NCBI GenBank assembly: GCA_947478175.1 | Contig: CANJUQ010000002.1 | Span: 62,001-126,000 of the forward strand | Direction: 5' to 3' | Length of the DNA: 64,000 nt | Origin: Thiotrichales bacterium | GTDB lineage: Bacteria; Pseudomonadota; Gammaproteobacteria; Francisellales; CACEW01 | Part shown: in pieces, positions 7,972 through 17,600 of the stretch | Layout: every line of letters starts with the position of its first letter | Numbering within the stretch: the stretch's first letter is position 1 | The notes under the pieces: generated by a model | The model's database searches: none | Told to the model about the DNA's origin: nothing | Seen by the model: the letters and a program-made list of their open reading frames with translations, nothing else | Program-made: the position numbers and the translations under genes

Positions 7972-9780
7972 ATGACTATTAAACTTAGAAATATCGCCAT
8001 CATTGCCCACGTCGACCATGGTAAGACAACACTTGTTGACCAATTGCTCAGACAATCAGGAACCATTGGCGACCGCGGTCCCAAAACAGAAAGATTGATG
8101 GATTCAAACGATCTTGAAAAAGAACGGGGCATTACCATTCTGGCTAAAAACACAGCCATTGATTGGAACGGTTATCACATCAATATCGTCGACACCCCAG
8201 GCCATGCGGACTTTGGTGGTGAAGTCGAGCGGATTCTCTCGATGGTCGATTGTGTATTGTTACTGGTCGATGCCGTCGATGGCCCCATGCCTCAAACCCG
8301 TTTTGTGACCCAAAAAGCGTTTGAACAAGGCCTAAACCCTATCGTTGTCGTCAATAAAGTTGATAGAGATGGCGCACGCCCTCACTGGGTCGTTGATCAA
8401 ATTTTTGATTTGTTCGACAAACTCGGCGCGACGGATGAACAGCTAAATTTCCCTATTATTTATGCGTCGGCTATTAACGGCTACGCCATGAAAGAACTAG
8501 AAGATCCTAGAATTAACATGGATCCACTGTTCCAGACCATCATTGATAAAGTCTCGCCTCCTGAAGTCAATTCAGAGGGCCCCTTCCAAATGCAGATTTC
8601 TTCATTGGATTATTCCAGCTTTGTAGGTGCCATTGGCATTGGCCGTATTACTCGAGGCCGTGTCAAATCCAATATGCAAGTCGTTATCGTCGATGCTGAG
8701 GGTAACAAACGCCAAGGTCGTGTTTTACAAATTTTGGGCCATTTGGGTCTAGAACGCCGCGAAGTTCCAACAGCTGAAGCTGGGGATATTATTTGCGTTA
8801 CGGGGATGGAAGGTCTGCATATCTCAGACACGCTCTGCGACCCTAACTTTCCTGAAGGCATGACACCTCTAACGGTCGATGAACCGACCGTCACGATGAC
8901 ATTCCAAGTGAATGACTCCCCTTTTGCCGGCCGTGATGGCAAATACTTAACTTCTCGTCAGATCAAAGCGCGTTTAGATCGAGAATTAATTCATAACGTT
9001 GCCCTGAGAGTCACAGAACATCAAGACTCAGACAAATTCCAAGTTTCAGGCCGTGGTGAGCTTCACTTGGGAATCTTGATTGAAACCATGCGTCGCGAAA
9101 AATATGAGCTAGCTGTTTCGAGACCTCAGGTCATCATGAAAGAAGTCGATGGCAAAATGCACGAGCCCTTCGAACATGTCTATGTCGATGTCGAAGATAC
9201 ATTTCAAGGCGCCGTCATGGAAAGATTGGGCGCTCGCCAAGGGGATTTGAAAAACATGGTTCCCGATGGGAAAGGCCGTGTCCGTTTGGAATACATGATG
9301 CCCTCTCGCGGTCTGATTGGCTTCCATACCGAATTTTTAACCTGCACTTGCGGAACCGGAATCATGCATCACGTGTTTGATCATTACGGCCCCGCCAAGA
9401 CAGATATTCAAAACGAAAGACTACGCGGTGCTTTAATTTCTAACTGTACCGGGAAAGCCCTGGCTTATGCCCTATTTAGTACACAAGAGCGCGGGGATTT
9501 ATTTATCAGCCCAGGCCTCGAAGTCTACGAAGGCATGGTGATTGGCTTGCATTCCAGGGATAACGATCTTGTTGTCAATCCGACGAAAGCAAAACAACTC
9601 ACCAATATTCGTGCTTCTGGATCAGACGAAAATATTATTTTAACGCCGCCCATCAGGCATTCGCTTGAGCAAGCCTTAGAGTTTATTAACAATGATGAAT
9701 TAGTTGAAGTCACGCCGCTTTCTATCAGAATTCGTAAGCGTTATTTAACAGAGTCAGACCGGAAGAAATACGGGAAATAA
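7972..9780 (+). CDS. typA: Ribosome-associated GTPase BipA/TypA
   Basis: A 602-aa full-length translational GTPase. G1 is [11 protein letters not shown]2 is RGITI, G3 is DTPGHADF, G4 is NKVD and G5 is near YASAING. Domains II, III and V follow, with the BipA-specific C-terminal domain ([11 protein letters not shown], then [11 protein letters not shown]). BipA binds the 70S ribosome and helps 50S assembly and stress or virulence adaptation. It is transcribed away from tRNA-Ser and followed by dsbD after 69 bases. The length and all motifs agree with a functional gene. Confidence 0.97.
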   Translation: MTIKLRNIAIIAHVDHGKTTLVDQLLRQSGTIGDRGPKTERLMDSNDLEKERGITILAKNTAIDWNGYHINIVDTPGHADFGGEVERILSMVDCVLLLVDAVDGPMPQTRFVTQKAFEQGLNPIVVVNKVDRDGARPHWVVDQIFDLFDKLGATDEQLNFPIIYASAINGYAMKELEDPRINMDPLFQTIIDKVSPPEVNSEGPFQMQISSLDYSSFVGAIGIGRITRGRVKSNMQVVIVDAEGNKRQGRVLQILGHLGLERREVPTAEAGDIICVTGMEGLHISDTLCDPNFPEGMTPLTVDEPTVTMTFQVNDSPFAGRDGKYLTSRQIKARLDRELIHNVALRVTEHQDSDKFQVSGRGELHLGILIETMRREKYELAVSRPQVIMKEVDGKMHEPFEHVYVDVEDTFQGAVMERLGARQGDLKNMVPDGKGRVRLEYMMPSRGLIGFHTEFLTCTCGTGIMHHVFDHYGPAKTDIQNERLRGALISNCTGKALAYALFSTQERGDLFISPGLEVYEGMVIGLHSRDNDLVVNPTKAKQLTNIRASGSDENIILTPPIRHSLEQALEFINNDELVEVTPLSIRIRKRYLTESDRKKYGK

Positions 9781-9803
9781 TTTTTGAATTTTTTACGCAT
9801 GAA

Positions 9804-9823
9804 GGGCGGCCCGCCGGCTGCCC
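9804..9823. repeat. GC-rich palindrome between typA and dsbD
   Basis: GGGCGGCC and GGCTGCCC pair around a CGCC loop with one G-T pair. Read on the minus strand, the unit begins TGTAGGGGCAG, the same core as the repeats near 62770-62843. There is no T tract, so it looks more like an interspersed palindromic element than a classic terminator, though it may act as one for typA. Confidence 0.55.
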
Positions 9824-9849
9824 CTACAGGATAAAACAGGGGGAAAATC

Positions 9850-11463
9850 TTGATACGGCCATTTTTTTTATCTTTATTTTGCCTGTTCTTTTTATCTTTC
9901 TCCGCCGTTTCCCTTTATGCAGACATGCCATCTCTTGAACAACAGCTAGGCCTTCCAGCCACTAATTCTCTAGATCCTCAAAACCAACCGCTCCCAGCTA
10001 ACCAAGCTTTTCAACTTCAATCTCAAGTCTTTCCTGGCAAAGTCATTCTCCAATTTTCAATCGCCCCCAGTTATGCGCTTTATCAAAATCGCTTTGCGTT
10101 TACTTTATCTCCAGAGACAAATCCCAAAAATTCCCAAAATACTCAAACTCAAATCGGCCCCGTGAATTTTCCCTTGGGAATCACTAAAGAAGATCCCGTC
10201 TTTGGAAAACAAATTGAATATCAAAATTCTCTAACTCTCATCATTCCTATTTTGGGACCCGCTTTTCATAAACCCTTATTAGACATCGCTTATCAAGGCT
10301 GCTCGGCTCAGCTTTGCTATCCTGTTTTGCACCAAACTATTAATTTAATTCCCAATCCATCTGCGCAAAATTTAACTCAAAATTTAACTCAGAATTCTCT
10401 TCAAAATAATTCAAAAAAACAGACCATAAAATCCACAAAACCCTGGTGGTTAGCTTTAATCAGCCTATTTATTTTGGGAATCTTACTAGCCTTTACGCCC
10501 TGTATTTGGCCACTTTACCCCATCTTGTCTGGCATTATTTTGGGTCAAGAAAAAAGAACAAATTATAAAAGTTTAATTTTGTCTTTAAGTTATGTCCTCG
10601 GCATGAGTATTAGCTACGCATTTTTAGGCTGGCTGATTACAAAACTAGGCGCCAGTTTTCAAGCTGACTTTCAACGCCCTGAAGTCGTTATTGTCATAGC
10701 GCTGGTTTTAATTTTGATGGCGCTATCCATGTTCGGAATTTATTCCCTACAACTGCCTACTTTTATGCGTCACTGGGTCAGCCTCGCCGATCAAAAACTC
10801 AAAGGCGGATCGTTCTTGGGTGTATTTCTAATGGGCGTGATTTCCATCTTAGTGATCTCCCCTTGTGCTAGTGCGCCTTTGATTGCCGTGTTAAGTCTTA
10901 TGATTCAGACCGGCAATACGCTCTTAGGGGCTATTTCTTTATTTATATTAGCCCTGGGCATGGGCGTTCCTTTAGTTTTAATCAGCCTAGGTTTAGGCAA
11001 ATTCTTACCCAAAACGGGCCCTTGGATGCAGCGCGTTCGGCGCTTGATCGGGGTTTTGATGCTGATCATTGCGGCGTATCTATTATTCAGATTAATCCCT
11101 ATGCCTTGGCTTGAGAGATCCTCTGTCCGAGTGACTAATTTACCTGCTTTAGAAGCTGAAATTCAGAAGGCCCACCCACCTGTTTTATTAGATTTTTATG
11201 CCAGCTGGTGCATAGAGTGTCGCGGCCTTGCCAGTACGTTAGATAATCCAGAACTAGAACCTTTATTAAAAAACGGGACCGTGATCCAAATTGATGTCAC
11301 ACAAGACACCCCCAGTTCTAATATTCTTATGAAGACTTATCATGTTTTGGGATTACCCACCCTGATTTTATTAAATAATCAAAAGCAAGAAGCCTGGCGA
11401 TCTGAGGGTAATATTCCATTAGAAAAATTAAAAAATGCGCTGGTTCAAGAAGAAAAATCTTAA
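9850..11463 (+). CDS. dsbD: Thiol:disulfide interchange protein DsbD
   Basis: A 537-aa three-domain DsbD. A signal peptide ends about residue 24 (SLYA). The periplasmic alpha domain has its cysteine pair in GCSAQLCYP (about 151/156). The membrane domain has the two essential cysteines in TPCIWPLYP (about 217) and ISPCASAP (about 338). The C-terminal thioredoxin-like domain has WCIEC (about 455). It carries electrons from cytoplasmic thioredoxin to periplasmic DsbC/DsbG and cytochrome maturation proteins. The start is TTG, supported by AGGGGGA eight bases upstream. CIEC instead of the E. coli CVAC is a variant within the family. Confidence 0.95.
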   Translation: MIRPFFLSLFCLFFLSFSAVSLYADMPSLEQQLGLPATNSLDPQNQPLPANQAFQLQSQVFPGKVILQFSIAPSYALYQNRFAFTLSPETNPKNSQNTQTQIGPVNFPLGITKEDPVFGKQIEYQNSLTLIIPILGPAFHKPLLDIAYQGCSAQLCYPVLHQTINLIPNPSAQNLTQNLTQNSLQNNSKKQTIKSTKPWWLALISLFILGILLAFTPCIWPLYPILSGIILGQEKRTNYKSLILSLSYVLGMSISYAFLGWLITKLGASFQADFQRPEVVIVIALVLILMALSMFGIYSLQLPTFMRHWVSLADQKLKGGSFLGVFLMGVISILVISPCASAPLIAVLSLMIQTGNTLLGAISLFILALGMGVPLVLISLGLGKFLPKTGPWMQRVRRLIGVLMLIIAAYLLFRLIPMPWLERSSVRVTNLPALEAEIQKAHPPVLLDFYASWCIECRGLASTLDNPELEPLLKNGTVIQIDVTQDTPSSNILMKTYHVLGLPTLILLNNQKQEAWRSEGNIPLEKLKNALVQEEKS

Positions 11464-11584
11464 ATAAAACAAACTATTAATATTATGCCGTGAGCATTAT
11501 GTTCTGACAATTATGTATAACCCATAATGGATCAGGTATAATCACCCCCTCACAAAATCAATCAAAAAAACAGGCCAAAAAATC

Positions 11585-12694
11585 ATGTCTCTCATGTTCC
11601 CAGCCGGACTTGCTATGGGCGAGGCGTTTTATGATCGAGTGAACGAACGTCAATTTTTAAAGAAAAATATCACTCATGGCTTACATACTGTTTTAATTGC
11701 TCCCAGAAGATTTGGAAAAACTTCCCTCATCAAAAAAACACTCGACGAAATGGAAATTTTATATTTATGGCTCGACTTCATGGCGATTACTTCTCAAGAA
11801 GAAGCTCAAATCAGATTTTTAAATCACATCGGTGAACTGGTTATAAAAATAGCAAAAACAGAAGAACGGCTTAAAAAAATTGCCCCTCAATATTTTCAAC
11901 TATTTAAACCAGAGATCAGCTTGGGGATTCCTGGTTTTTTAAAAATTAGCTTTAAAGCCGACAATATCCCACAGGTCGGCATCAGTGCTGCTCTCATTAG
12001 CCTAGACCTACTGGCTCAAGCCTCAGGGATACGACTCGCCATTGTCTGTGATGAGTTTCAAGAAATTGTTGGAATAGACAAAGAAGCCACCCTCCAAGCT
12101 TCTATCAGACATGCTGCTGAACGCGCACAAGCCATTACTTATTTATTTTCAGGCAGCAAACATCGCCCCTTACGTCGCTTATTTAATGGCAAACAAAACC
12201 CACTCTACGAACTCTGCGATCAGATGACTCTTAATAGAATCTCAGAAGAAGATTATCGGGAATATTTACAACAAGAAGCTAAGAAAAAATGGGGACATCC
12301 TTTAGGCGGAGAAGTCCTTCGAAAAATTTTTTATTACACTGATTATTACCCCAAATATATCAACGCCCTCTGCGCAAAAATCTGGTTCTCTGGCTTAGAA
12401 CCCACCCCAGAACTAGTAGACACCCTATGGGGAAATTATATTTTTTCTAAAAAATCAGACATCGCCGAAGAACTAGATGACCTGACCTTGAACCAAAGAA
12501 AACTTTTAAAATATTTATGCTTCAATCCCACAGAATTTCCTTTTAGTCATGAGACTTCTCTCAGATCTGGCATGCCTGCCTCGGCTATTCAAACAGCACT
12601 TCCAGTCTTACTAGACAGAGATTTAGTGATTGAACTAGAAGGCATTCACACTGTTTTAGATCCTACTTTTAGATCTTATTTTGAGATGTTTTAA
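11585..12694 (+). CDS. AAA-family ATPase, archaeal-ATPase-like
   Basis: A 369-aa P-loop ATPase with Walker A APRRFGKTSL (near residue 41), Walker B LAIVCDEFQE (near 150) and sensor FSGSKH (near 197), followed by a C-terminal winged-helix-like region. It belongs to the STAND-like archaeal-ATPase group (PF01637 type), whose role is generally unknown. Unlike the 54808-56262 relative, it lacks a recognisable PD-(D/E)XK tail. The stop abuts the gmhB start (TAAATG). Upstream, 7-bp arms CATTATG/CATAATG lie at 11495-11529 and TATAAT at 11537. A second Met at codon 4 is an equally possible start. Confidence 0.75.
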   Translation: MSLMFPAGLAMGEAFYDRVNERQFLKKNITHGLHTVLIAPRRFGKTSLIKKTLDEMEILYLWLDFMAITSQEEAQIRFLNHIGELVIKIAKTEERLKKIAPQYFQLFKPEISLGIPGFLKISFKADNIPQVGISAALISLDLLAQASGIRLAIVCDEFQEIVGIDKEATLQASIRHAAERAQAITYLFSGSKHRPLRRLFNGKQNPLYELCDQMTLNRISEEDYREYLQQEAKKKWGHPLGGEVLRKIFYYTDYYPKYINALCAKIWFSGLEPTPELVDTLWGNYIFSKKSDIAEELDDLTLNQRKLLKYLCFNPTEFPFSHETSLRSGMPASAIQTALPVLLDRDLVIELEGIHTVLDPTFRSYFEMF

Positions 12695-13270
12695 ATGCTA
12701 AATAATTCCCCGAAAACTCTAAAAACCTGCATCATCGTCGACCGCGATGGCGTCATTAATTTTGATTCGCCTGACTATATAAAAACCCCTGACGAATGGA
12801 TCCCCATCCCTGGCAGCCTCGAAGCCATCGTAAAATTCAATCAGGCTGGTATCCCCGTTGCAATGGCGACTAATCAAGCCGGCCCGGCTCAGGGAAAATT
12901 TTCACATGAAAATTCAGAAAAAATCTTTAACAAAATGCTAGAAAATTTAAAAAATCTGGGGGGCCATTTTGATTATATAGCCCAGTGTAAACATCATCCT
13001 GAGGACCACTGTGAATGCCGAAAACCAAAACCCGGTTTACTAATAGAAATCTCCAAAAAACTAAATATTAATTTATCTAACTGTATTTTTATTGGCGATA
13101 GCTTGAAAGATATTCAAGCTGCTCAAAGTGCCGGCGTAAAACCCATCTTAGTTTTGACAGGGAATGGCTTAAAGACTCAAGAAAAATTAAAAAAAATAAA
13201 TCTCTCAATAGATATTTATTTAAATCTTCAGCAGTTTTCAGAGCATTATTTTAATACCCCTAAGATCTAA
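12695..13270 (+). CDS. gmhB: D-glycero-heptose-1,7-bisphosphate phosphatase (GmhB-like HAD)
   Basis: A 191-aa HAD-superfamily phosphatase. It has the nucleophile motif DRDGVINFD (residues about 16-24), DEWIPIPGSLEAI, TNQAG, a zinc-binding Cys/His segment (CKHHPEDHCECRKPKPG, about 105-121) and IGDSLKDIQAAQSAG. GmhB dephosphorylates heptose 1,7-bisphosphate on the way to ADP-heptose for lipopolysaccharide. It starts immediately after the stop of the ATPase gene and converges with the acetyltransferase gene, overlapping by 11 bases. The histidinol-phosphatase half of HisB is related, but length and context favour GmhB. Confidence 0.88.
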   Translation: MLNNSPKTLKTCIIVDRDGVINFDSPDYIKTPDEWIPIPGSLEAIVKFNQAGIPVAMATNQAGPAQGKFSHENSEKIFNKMLENLKNLGGHFDYIAQCKHHPEDHCECRKPKPGLLIEISKKLNINLSNCIFIGDSLKDIQAAQSAGVKPILVLTGNGLKTQEKLKKINLSIDIYLNLQQFSEHYFNTPKI

Positions 13271-13883
13271 GATTGACGCTCTGAACAAAGTCCTTAATCA
13301 GCTTTGGTGAGACTTCTTCCCATTGGCTCAAAGTCATACGATATAAAACTTGCCTAGAAAAAAAATGCTCTTTTGAGACTCTAGGATGATAAAAATCATC
13401 TTTGGATTCATGAGTCATTCCAAGCTTTTCCATGATGCGAATAGATTTTTTATTCAATAGAGAAGTAATCGACACTATTTCAGGTAACTTCTGTTTTGAA
13501 AAAGCCCATTGCAAAACAAAGGCTGCGGCCTCTATCGCATAACCCTTTCCCCAATGATTTCTGACTAGCTTCCAACCAACACCAACGGCAGGCGTGAAAT
13601 GCGCTTTAAAATCATGAATGGTTAGTCCCACAGATCCAATGAACTCACCCGTAGATTTGAGCTCGCAAGCCCACAAACAAAAACCAAGATTTTCAAATTC
13701 TTTTCTTCTAGCAGCTATTTGATTATTACTTTCTTCAATAGTTAGAAGACCCGGGGTAAAACGCATGACTTCTTTATCTTGGTTCATCGCTGAAAATGGC
13801 TCTAAATCTTGATCTCTCCAAGGTCGTATGATCAATCGATGCGTTTTAATAGAAAATTCAGACTGGGTTTGTCCATCACTCAT
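13260..13883 (-). CDS. GNAT acetyltransferase, RimJ/RimL-like
   Basis: A 207-aa N-acetyltransferase of the Acetyltransf_3 type. It starts THRLIIRPWRDQDLEPF, has the acetyl-CoA-binding segment VRNHWGKGYAIEAA (about 115-128) and ends the fold with NKKSIRIMEKLGM. It acetylates an amine, classically a protein N-terminus in RimJ/L, but many relatives modify small molecules. It is the last gene of a minus-strand run (dehydrogenase, MFS, ATP-grasp, GNAT), starting 8 bases after the ATP-grasp stop, so it may modify that pathway's product. The ATG at 13883 is chosen over an upstream TTG at 13895. Confidence 0.85.
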   Translation of the reverse strand: MSDGQTQSEFSIKTHRLIIRPWRDQDLEPFSAMNQDKEVMRFTPGLLTIEESNNQIAARRKEFENLGFCLWACELKSTGEFIGSVGLTIHDFKAHFTPAVGVGWKLVRNHWGKGYAIEAAAFVLQWAFSKQKLPEIVSITSLLNKKSIRIMEKLGMTHESKDDFYHPRVSKEHFFSRQVLYRMTLSQWEEVSPKLIKDFVQSVNLRS

Positions 13884-13891
13884 CAATACTT

Positions 13892-15166
13892 TCAATCTAT
13901 GCCTATGACAGAAACACTCTGAAAATTCTTGAGAATCTCAAAGTCATTTTCCAAAATCTCATGATCATCATTCCAAGCTTCTATGCTGGCTGATATATCT
14001 CTTAATCCCTTGCATCCCGACATTTCACTTCCAATATCAACTAACCATTTTATTTTGTGCTGGCTTTTTATATTGGGAATCAGAAGCTCTTTAACAACAC
14101 CAGGAATCATTGGGAAAATACCGCTTAAATAGTGCGTTTTTATTTCCATGGATAAGGGCGAATCTGGAAGCGTAAATGGGATCTGCATTTCAATTTTGAA
14201 AGCAATATCTTCGAAACCAATGCCGTATTCTTTTTTGTACATTGGCGTAACAACAGCGCCTGGACTTCTCGCAGCAATTTCTAAAAATACTATTTCACCA
14301 GAATCTTTGATAAACATTTCGTGGTGGCTGGTCCCTGTATGAAAGTCTAGGGTATCCAAAACAGATTCATTGAAAGAAAAAATTCTTTTTACAATGGGGT
14401 CCTTATTTTCCAAGGGAAAGCTAATGACTGATTTCCCAAGTTGAAAATCAAAGTTTGGGTTGGTGTACTGACAACAGACTGCAAAGAGTGTTTTGCCATT
14501 CTGACGAATGGTATCGCAATGATATAAAGTCCCAGAAATAAACTCTTCAACTTCATACTCCATATGGCTAGAAGTATTTTTTAATGCACCGCCAAGTTCT
14601 TTCAAAGAATGAATAATCTCAACCCCTGCACCACCCAATAATTTTGTTGGTTTTATTACAAAGGGCAGCTTGAATTCTGTTTTTAGATTTTCAAATAAAA
14701 GATCAATTTTACTGTCATGTTCAGAAACAAATTTCTTGTATTTTGGAAGACGAATGTTGGCTTTACCCAAAGCATCTTTCATTAAAACTTTATCTCTAAA
14801 AACCAAAGTTTGTTCAAAGCCCATGCCTGGTATCTTCAGTTCATCTCTTAGTTGGGCAGCTAAAAGAAGATTATCTTCAGACTGACAAATGACTCTAAGA
14901 AATTCAGAGTTTTTTAATTCTTCTTGAATAATTTTTTTTGCAAAAGAAAAATTTATTTTCTCAAGATGCGCGGACTCAGGCTCTGGCGAAGCTTCAATGC
15001 GTGAAAAATATTTTCCATAAAGCGCATTAAATTTTTTGAAATCATGACTTGATGTAATAGCCACTAATCTAATTTTATTTTTAGATAAATCCTCTAAGTC
15101 ATAATTCATCATCTTTGTGCAGGTGTTAATAATCACTGCTGTTTTCATTGAAATCATTGAAAGCAT
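13892..15166 (-). CDS. ATP-grasp ligase, amino-acid-ligase-like
   Basis: A 424-aa ATP-grasp enzyme. It has an N-terminal nucleotide-fold domain (to about 105), RDKVLMKDAL before the central domain, the ATP-binding PFVIKPTKLLGGAGVEII (about 170-187), EVEEFISGTLYHCD and the metal-binding VFLEIAARSPG (about 295-305). This arrangement is typical of carnosine-synthase/BacD-like ligases that join a carboxylate to an amino acid through an acyl phosphate. AGGAGA lies 8 bases before the ATG at 15166, which fixes the start. The leader contains three copies of TTTCAATG or near copies. It sits 16 bases after the MFS gene. The substrate is unknown. Confidence 0.82.
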   Translation of the reverse strand: MLSMISMKTAVIINTCTKMMNYDLEDLSKNKIRLVAITSSHDFKKFNALYGKYFSRIEASPEPESAHLEKINFSFAKKIIQEELKNSEFLRVICQSEDNLLLAAQLRDELKIPGMGFEQTLVFRDKVLMKDALGKANIRLPKYKKFVSEHDSKIDLLFENLKTEFKLPFVIKPTKLLGGAGVEIIHSLKELGGALKNTSSHMEYEVEEFISGTLYHCDTIRQNGKTLFAVCCQYTNPNFDFQLGKSVISFPLENKDPIVKRIFSFNESVLDTLDFHTGTSHHEMFIKDSGEIVFLEIAARSPGAVVTPMYKKEYGIGFEDIAFKIEMQIPFTLPDSPLSMEIKTHYLSGIFPMIPGVVKELLIPNIKSQHKIKWLVDIGSEMSGCKGLRDISASIEAWNDDHEILENDFEILKNFQSVSVIGID

Positions 15167-15182
15167 TGAAAGTCTCCTAGTC

Positions 15183-16346
15183 TTAGAATTTTTTACATAA
15201 AAATAAAAGCGCAATGACGGCTGCAGTCAATCCGCTGAGATACCAAATTAAATTTCCATCATAGGCATAGACGCTCATGCCCAGCATGGGTGAGAAAAAT
15301 GAAGCTAATGAAAATACCGTCTGGTAAAGCCCCATGCTCCCGCCCTTTTTTTCGCCAGAAGCGCGAAGCAACATGGCTAGCTGAGCCGGGAACAAAATAA
15401 TTTCTCCAAACGTCCATAAAACACAAGAAAAAATGACTAAAAGAACATCTTTTGCCCAAGGTAATACAAGAAAACCAAGACCGATGAGTAGCACACCAGA
15501 GGCACATACAAAATTAGATTTTTTATTTTTTAATATATGCGTGATGGGGACTTGAAAAAATGCAATCAAAACGCCGCTGATGACATATAAAAAAGAAATA
15601 AAACTGGGAGTGAAATTCTGACTGTTTTTTAAGAACAAAGGATAAGTAGAAAGACTCTGGTTAAAAACAAGTAAAATAAAAAACATCAGCACTAGCAAAA
15701 AATAAAAATTAGATTGACTGACTTGGCTTTGATTATTCCCTGTGGCTTCACTCTTGGGATTTTTATTTAATTTTTGATCTTTCATAGAAAAAATAATTAA
15801 AAAAGAAATCAGAGAAGAAAAAGCATTAAAGACAAACACAAAATAAATATCTTTGCTTGCTAAAAAACCAGAAATCGCCGCACCAAAAGCCATTCCAAGA
15901 TTAATAGCCACCCTTCTTAGGGCGACAATTTTTTCTAGAGATCCCTGATGCTCGCCATGTGTGATCGTCAGTATGAAGGCCGGTCTAAAAATATTGGACG
16001 AAACGCCGAAGCCACACATCAAAATAATCAATAAGAGGGGGACTTTTATGACACCCAAAGGAAAAAGTAAGAGCGCACTTGAAAGCAAACTTATTTTGCA
16101 AACTCTCAAAGGGGTTAGCCGATCACTCAATAGGCCACCCAGATAACCGCCCACAATGCTAAAAAAACCAAAAAGAGAGAGCACGATTCCAATCTCTATG
16201 ACGCTGTAATGCAGCGAATTTAAATAAAGCGATAAATAAATAATGATCATTAAGCTCATGGCGTTAATAAATCCTGCGGAAAATATTCTCCAGGTCTCTT
16301 TCGAGAATCCTTTATAAGGGACCAGTAAATAATTGACGGCTTTCAT
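15183..16346 (-). CDS. Major facilitator superfamily transporter
   Basis: A 387-aa protein with about 12 hydrophobic segments and the MFS loop GGYLGGLLSDRLTP between helices 2 and 3. A charged central loop rich in Lys/Asn/Gln/Ser (about 190-210) separates the halves. The family includes exporters of drugs and small metabolites. It lies between the dehydrogenase and ATP-grasp genes on the same strand, so an export role for the cluster's product is the simplest reading. No substrate can be named. Confidence 0.85.
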   Translation of the reverse strand: MKAVNYLLVPYKGFSKETWRIFSAGFINAMSLMIIIYLSLYLNSLHYSVIEIGIVLSLFGFFSIVGGYLGGLLSDRLTPLRVCKISLLSSALLLFPLGVIKVPLLLIILMCGFGVSSNIFRPAFILTITHGEHQGSLEKIVALRRVAINLGMAFGAAISGFLASKDIYFVFVFNAFSSLISFLIIFSMKDQKLNKNPKSEATGNNQSQVSQSNFYFLLVLMFFILLVFNQSLSTYPLFLKNSQNFTPSFISFLYVISGVLIAFFQVPITHILKNKKSNFVCASGVLLIGLGFLVLPWAKDVLLVIFSCVLWTFGEIILFPAQLAMLLRASGEKKGGSMGLYQTVFSLASFFSPMLGMSVYAYDGNLIWYLSGLTAAVIALLFLCKKF

Positions 16347-16404
16347 CTGTGATTAATTTTCCAAAGAAATTTATTGCTATCTATTGGGCTCAGCCATTTT
16401 ATTT

Positions 16405-17397
16405 TTAAAGTTTCGACTGTATTTGATGCGTGACCATTGTGAGCTCTCTAATAGGCGTTTTTCTTAAATAAGCATGAATATTTTCAACTGCCTCTCGAAA
16501 ATAAAATCCATAGTTTTCTTCTGTGACATAACCAATATGCGGAGTTGCCAGGACATTGGGCAAGCTCCGAAATGGATGATCAAGGGGTAATGGCTCTATG
16601 TTAAATACATCCAGACCCGCACCAGCGATTTGGCCGCTTTTTAATGCGACGATCAAATCGTCTTCATTCACAATGGCTGCTCTTGAAGTATTAATCAGAT
16701 AAGCACTGGGTCGCATCGTTAAAAAATCTTTCGCACCAATAAGATTTTTAGTTCTTTCGCTCAAAACCAAATGTACAGAAACAAAATCACTAGATTCTAA
16801 TAAATCTTGTTTAGAGCTTGCTAAAGAAATACCGAGAGAATCTGTTTTATCTTTTGTTAAATTTTGGCTCCATGCCATAACATCCATTCCAAATGCTTTT
16901 CCAATTTTTGCAACTTGAGTGCCAATTTTACCAAGACCTAAGATACCCAGGCGTTTTCCATGCAAGCCAATACCTACCGTGCTTTGCCAAGGTCCCGACT
17001 GTCTCAACAAAAGAGATTCTTTTGTAATATGACGAGCCAGGCCAAGAATTAAAGCCCACGTATGTTCAATAGGAGGCTCCGGCAGGCTTCTTGTCCCACA
17101 AACGACGATTCCATTTCTACTCGCAAAATTAAGATCAATCGCTGCATTGCGCATTCCCGAGGTCACTAATAATTTTAACTTAGGCAATTTTGACAGAAGC
17201 TCTGCATCAAACACTGTTCGTTCACGCATCATCACTAAGATTTCTTGATCTTTAATTTTTTCTATCAACTGCGCTTGAGCTGAAGGTGGATAATAAGTGC
17301 TGATAAATTGAGTTTTTACTTGGTCTTTTAGCGATGACCAATCAGCCATTCTTTCTGCTACTTTTTGATAATCATCGAGCACAGTGCAATTAAGCAT
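16405..17397 (-). CDS. D-2-hydroxyacid dehydrogenase, NAD-dependent
   Basis: A 330-aa member of the D-isomer 2-hydroxyacid dehydrogenase family. It has the NAD motif GILGLGKIGTQVAKIG (about 150), then NTSRAAIVNEDDL with the catalytic Arg, FNIEPLP with Glu, and TPHIGYVTEEN with His. It would reduce a 2-keto acid to a D-hydroxy acid or the reverse. The ATG at 17397 is chosen because AGGAGG lies 8 bases upstream; 31 upstream codons are open but lack this support. The 20-base leader nearly matches that of the ATP-grasp gene. It heads the minus-strand cluster and is divergent from the oxygenase gene. Confidence 0.87.
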   Translation of the reverse strand: MLNCTVLDDYQKVAERMADWSSLKDQVKTQFISTYYPPSAQAQLIEKIKDQEILVMMRERTVFDAELLSKLPKLKLLVTSGMRNAAIDLNFASRNGIVVCGTRSLPEPPIEHTWALILGLARHITKESLLLRQSGPWQSTVGIGLHGKRLGILGLGKIGTQVAKIGKAFGMDVMAWSQNLTKDKTDSLGISLASSKQDLLESSDFVSVHLVLSERTKNLIGAKDFLTMRPSAYLINTSRAAIVNEDDLIVALKSGQIAGAGLDVFNIEPLPLDHPFRSLPNVLATPHIGYVTEENYGFYFREAVENIHAYLRKTPIRELTMVTHQIQSKL

Positions 17398-17600
17398 GGA
17401 AAGCCTCCTAGAACCTGGAAAAAATACATTTGCTATATGGGCTGGTTTTTTGGATGAAACTAAAGAGAGTCTTTGTAAATTTCTAATCATATTTTCGGGC
17501 GTCTTTCTGATAAAAAATAAAAATAACTTTATGCATTTATGTATTAAAAAATTTAAAAATATTACATTACATTCTGTTCAGCTTAATCCGGAGATTCGTC

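Noticed and set aside
11504-11542. CTGACA ... TATAAT as a promoter for the 11585 ATPase
   Set aside because: The spacing between the two boxes is about 27 bases, too long for one sigma70 promoter; only the TATAAT is mentioned.
16973-17600. Longer upstream start for the dehydrogenase (to 17490) and a plus-strand frame from 17384
   Set aside because: AGGAGG fixes the dehydrogenase start at 17397, and the plus-strand frame runs antisense through its beginning.
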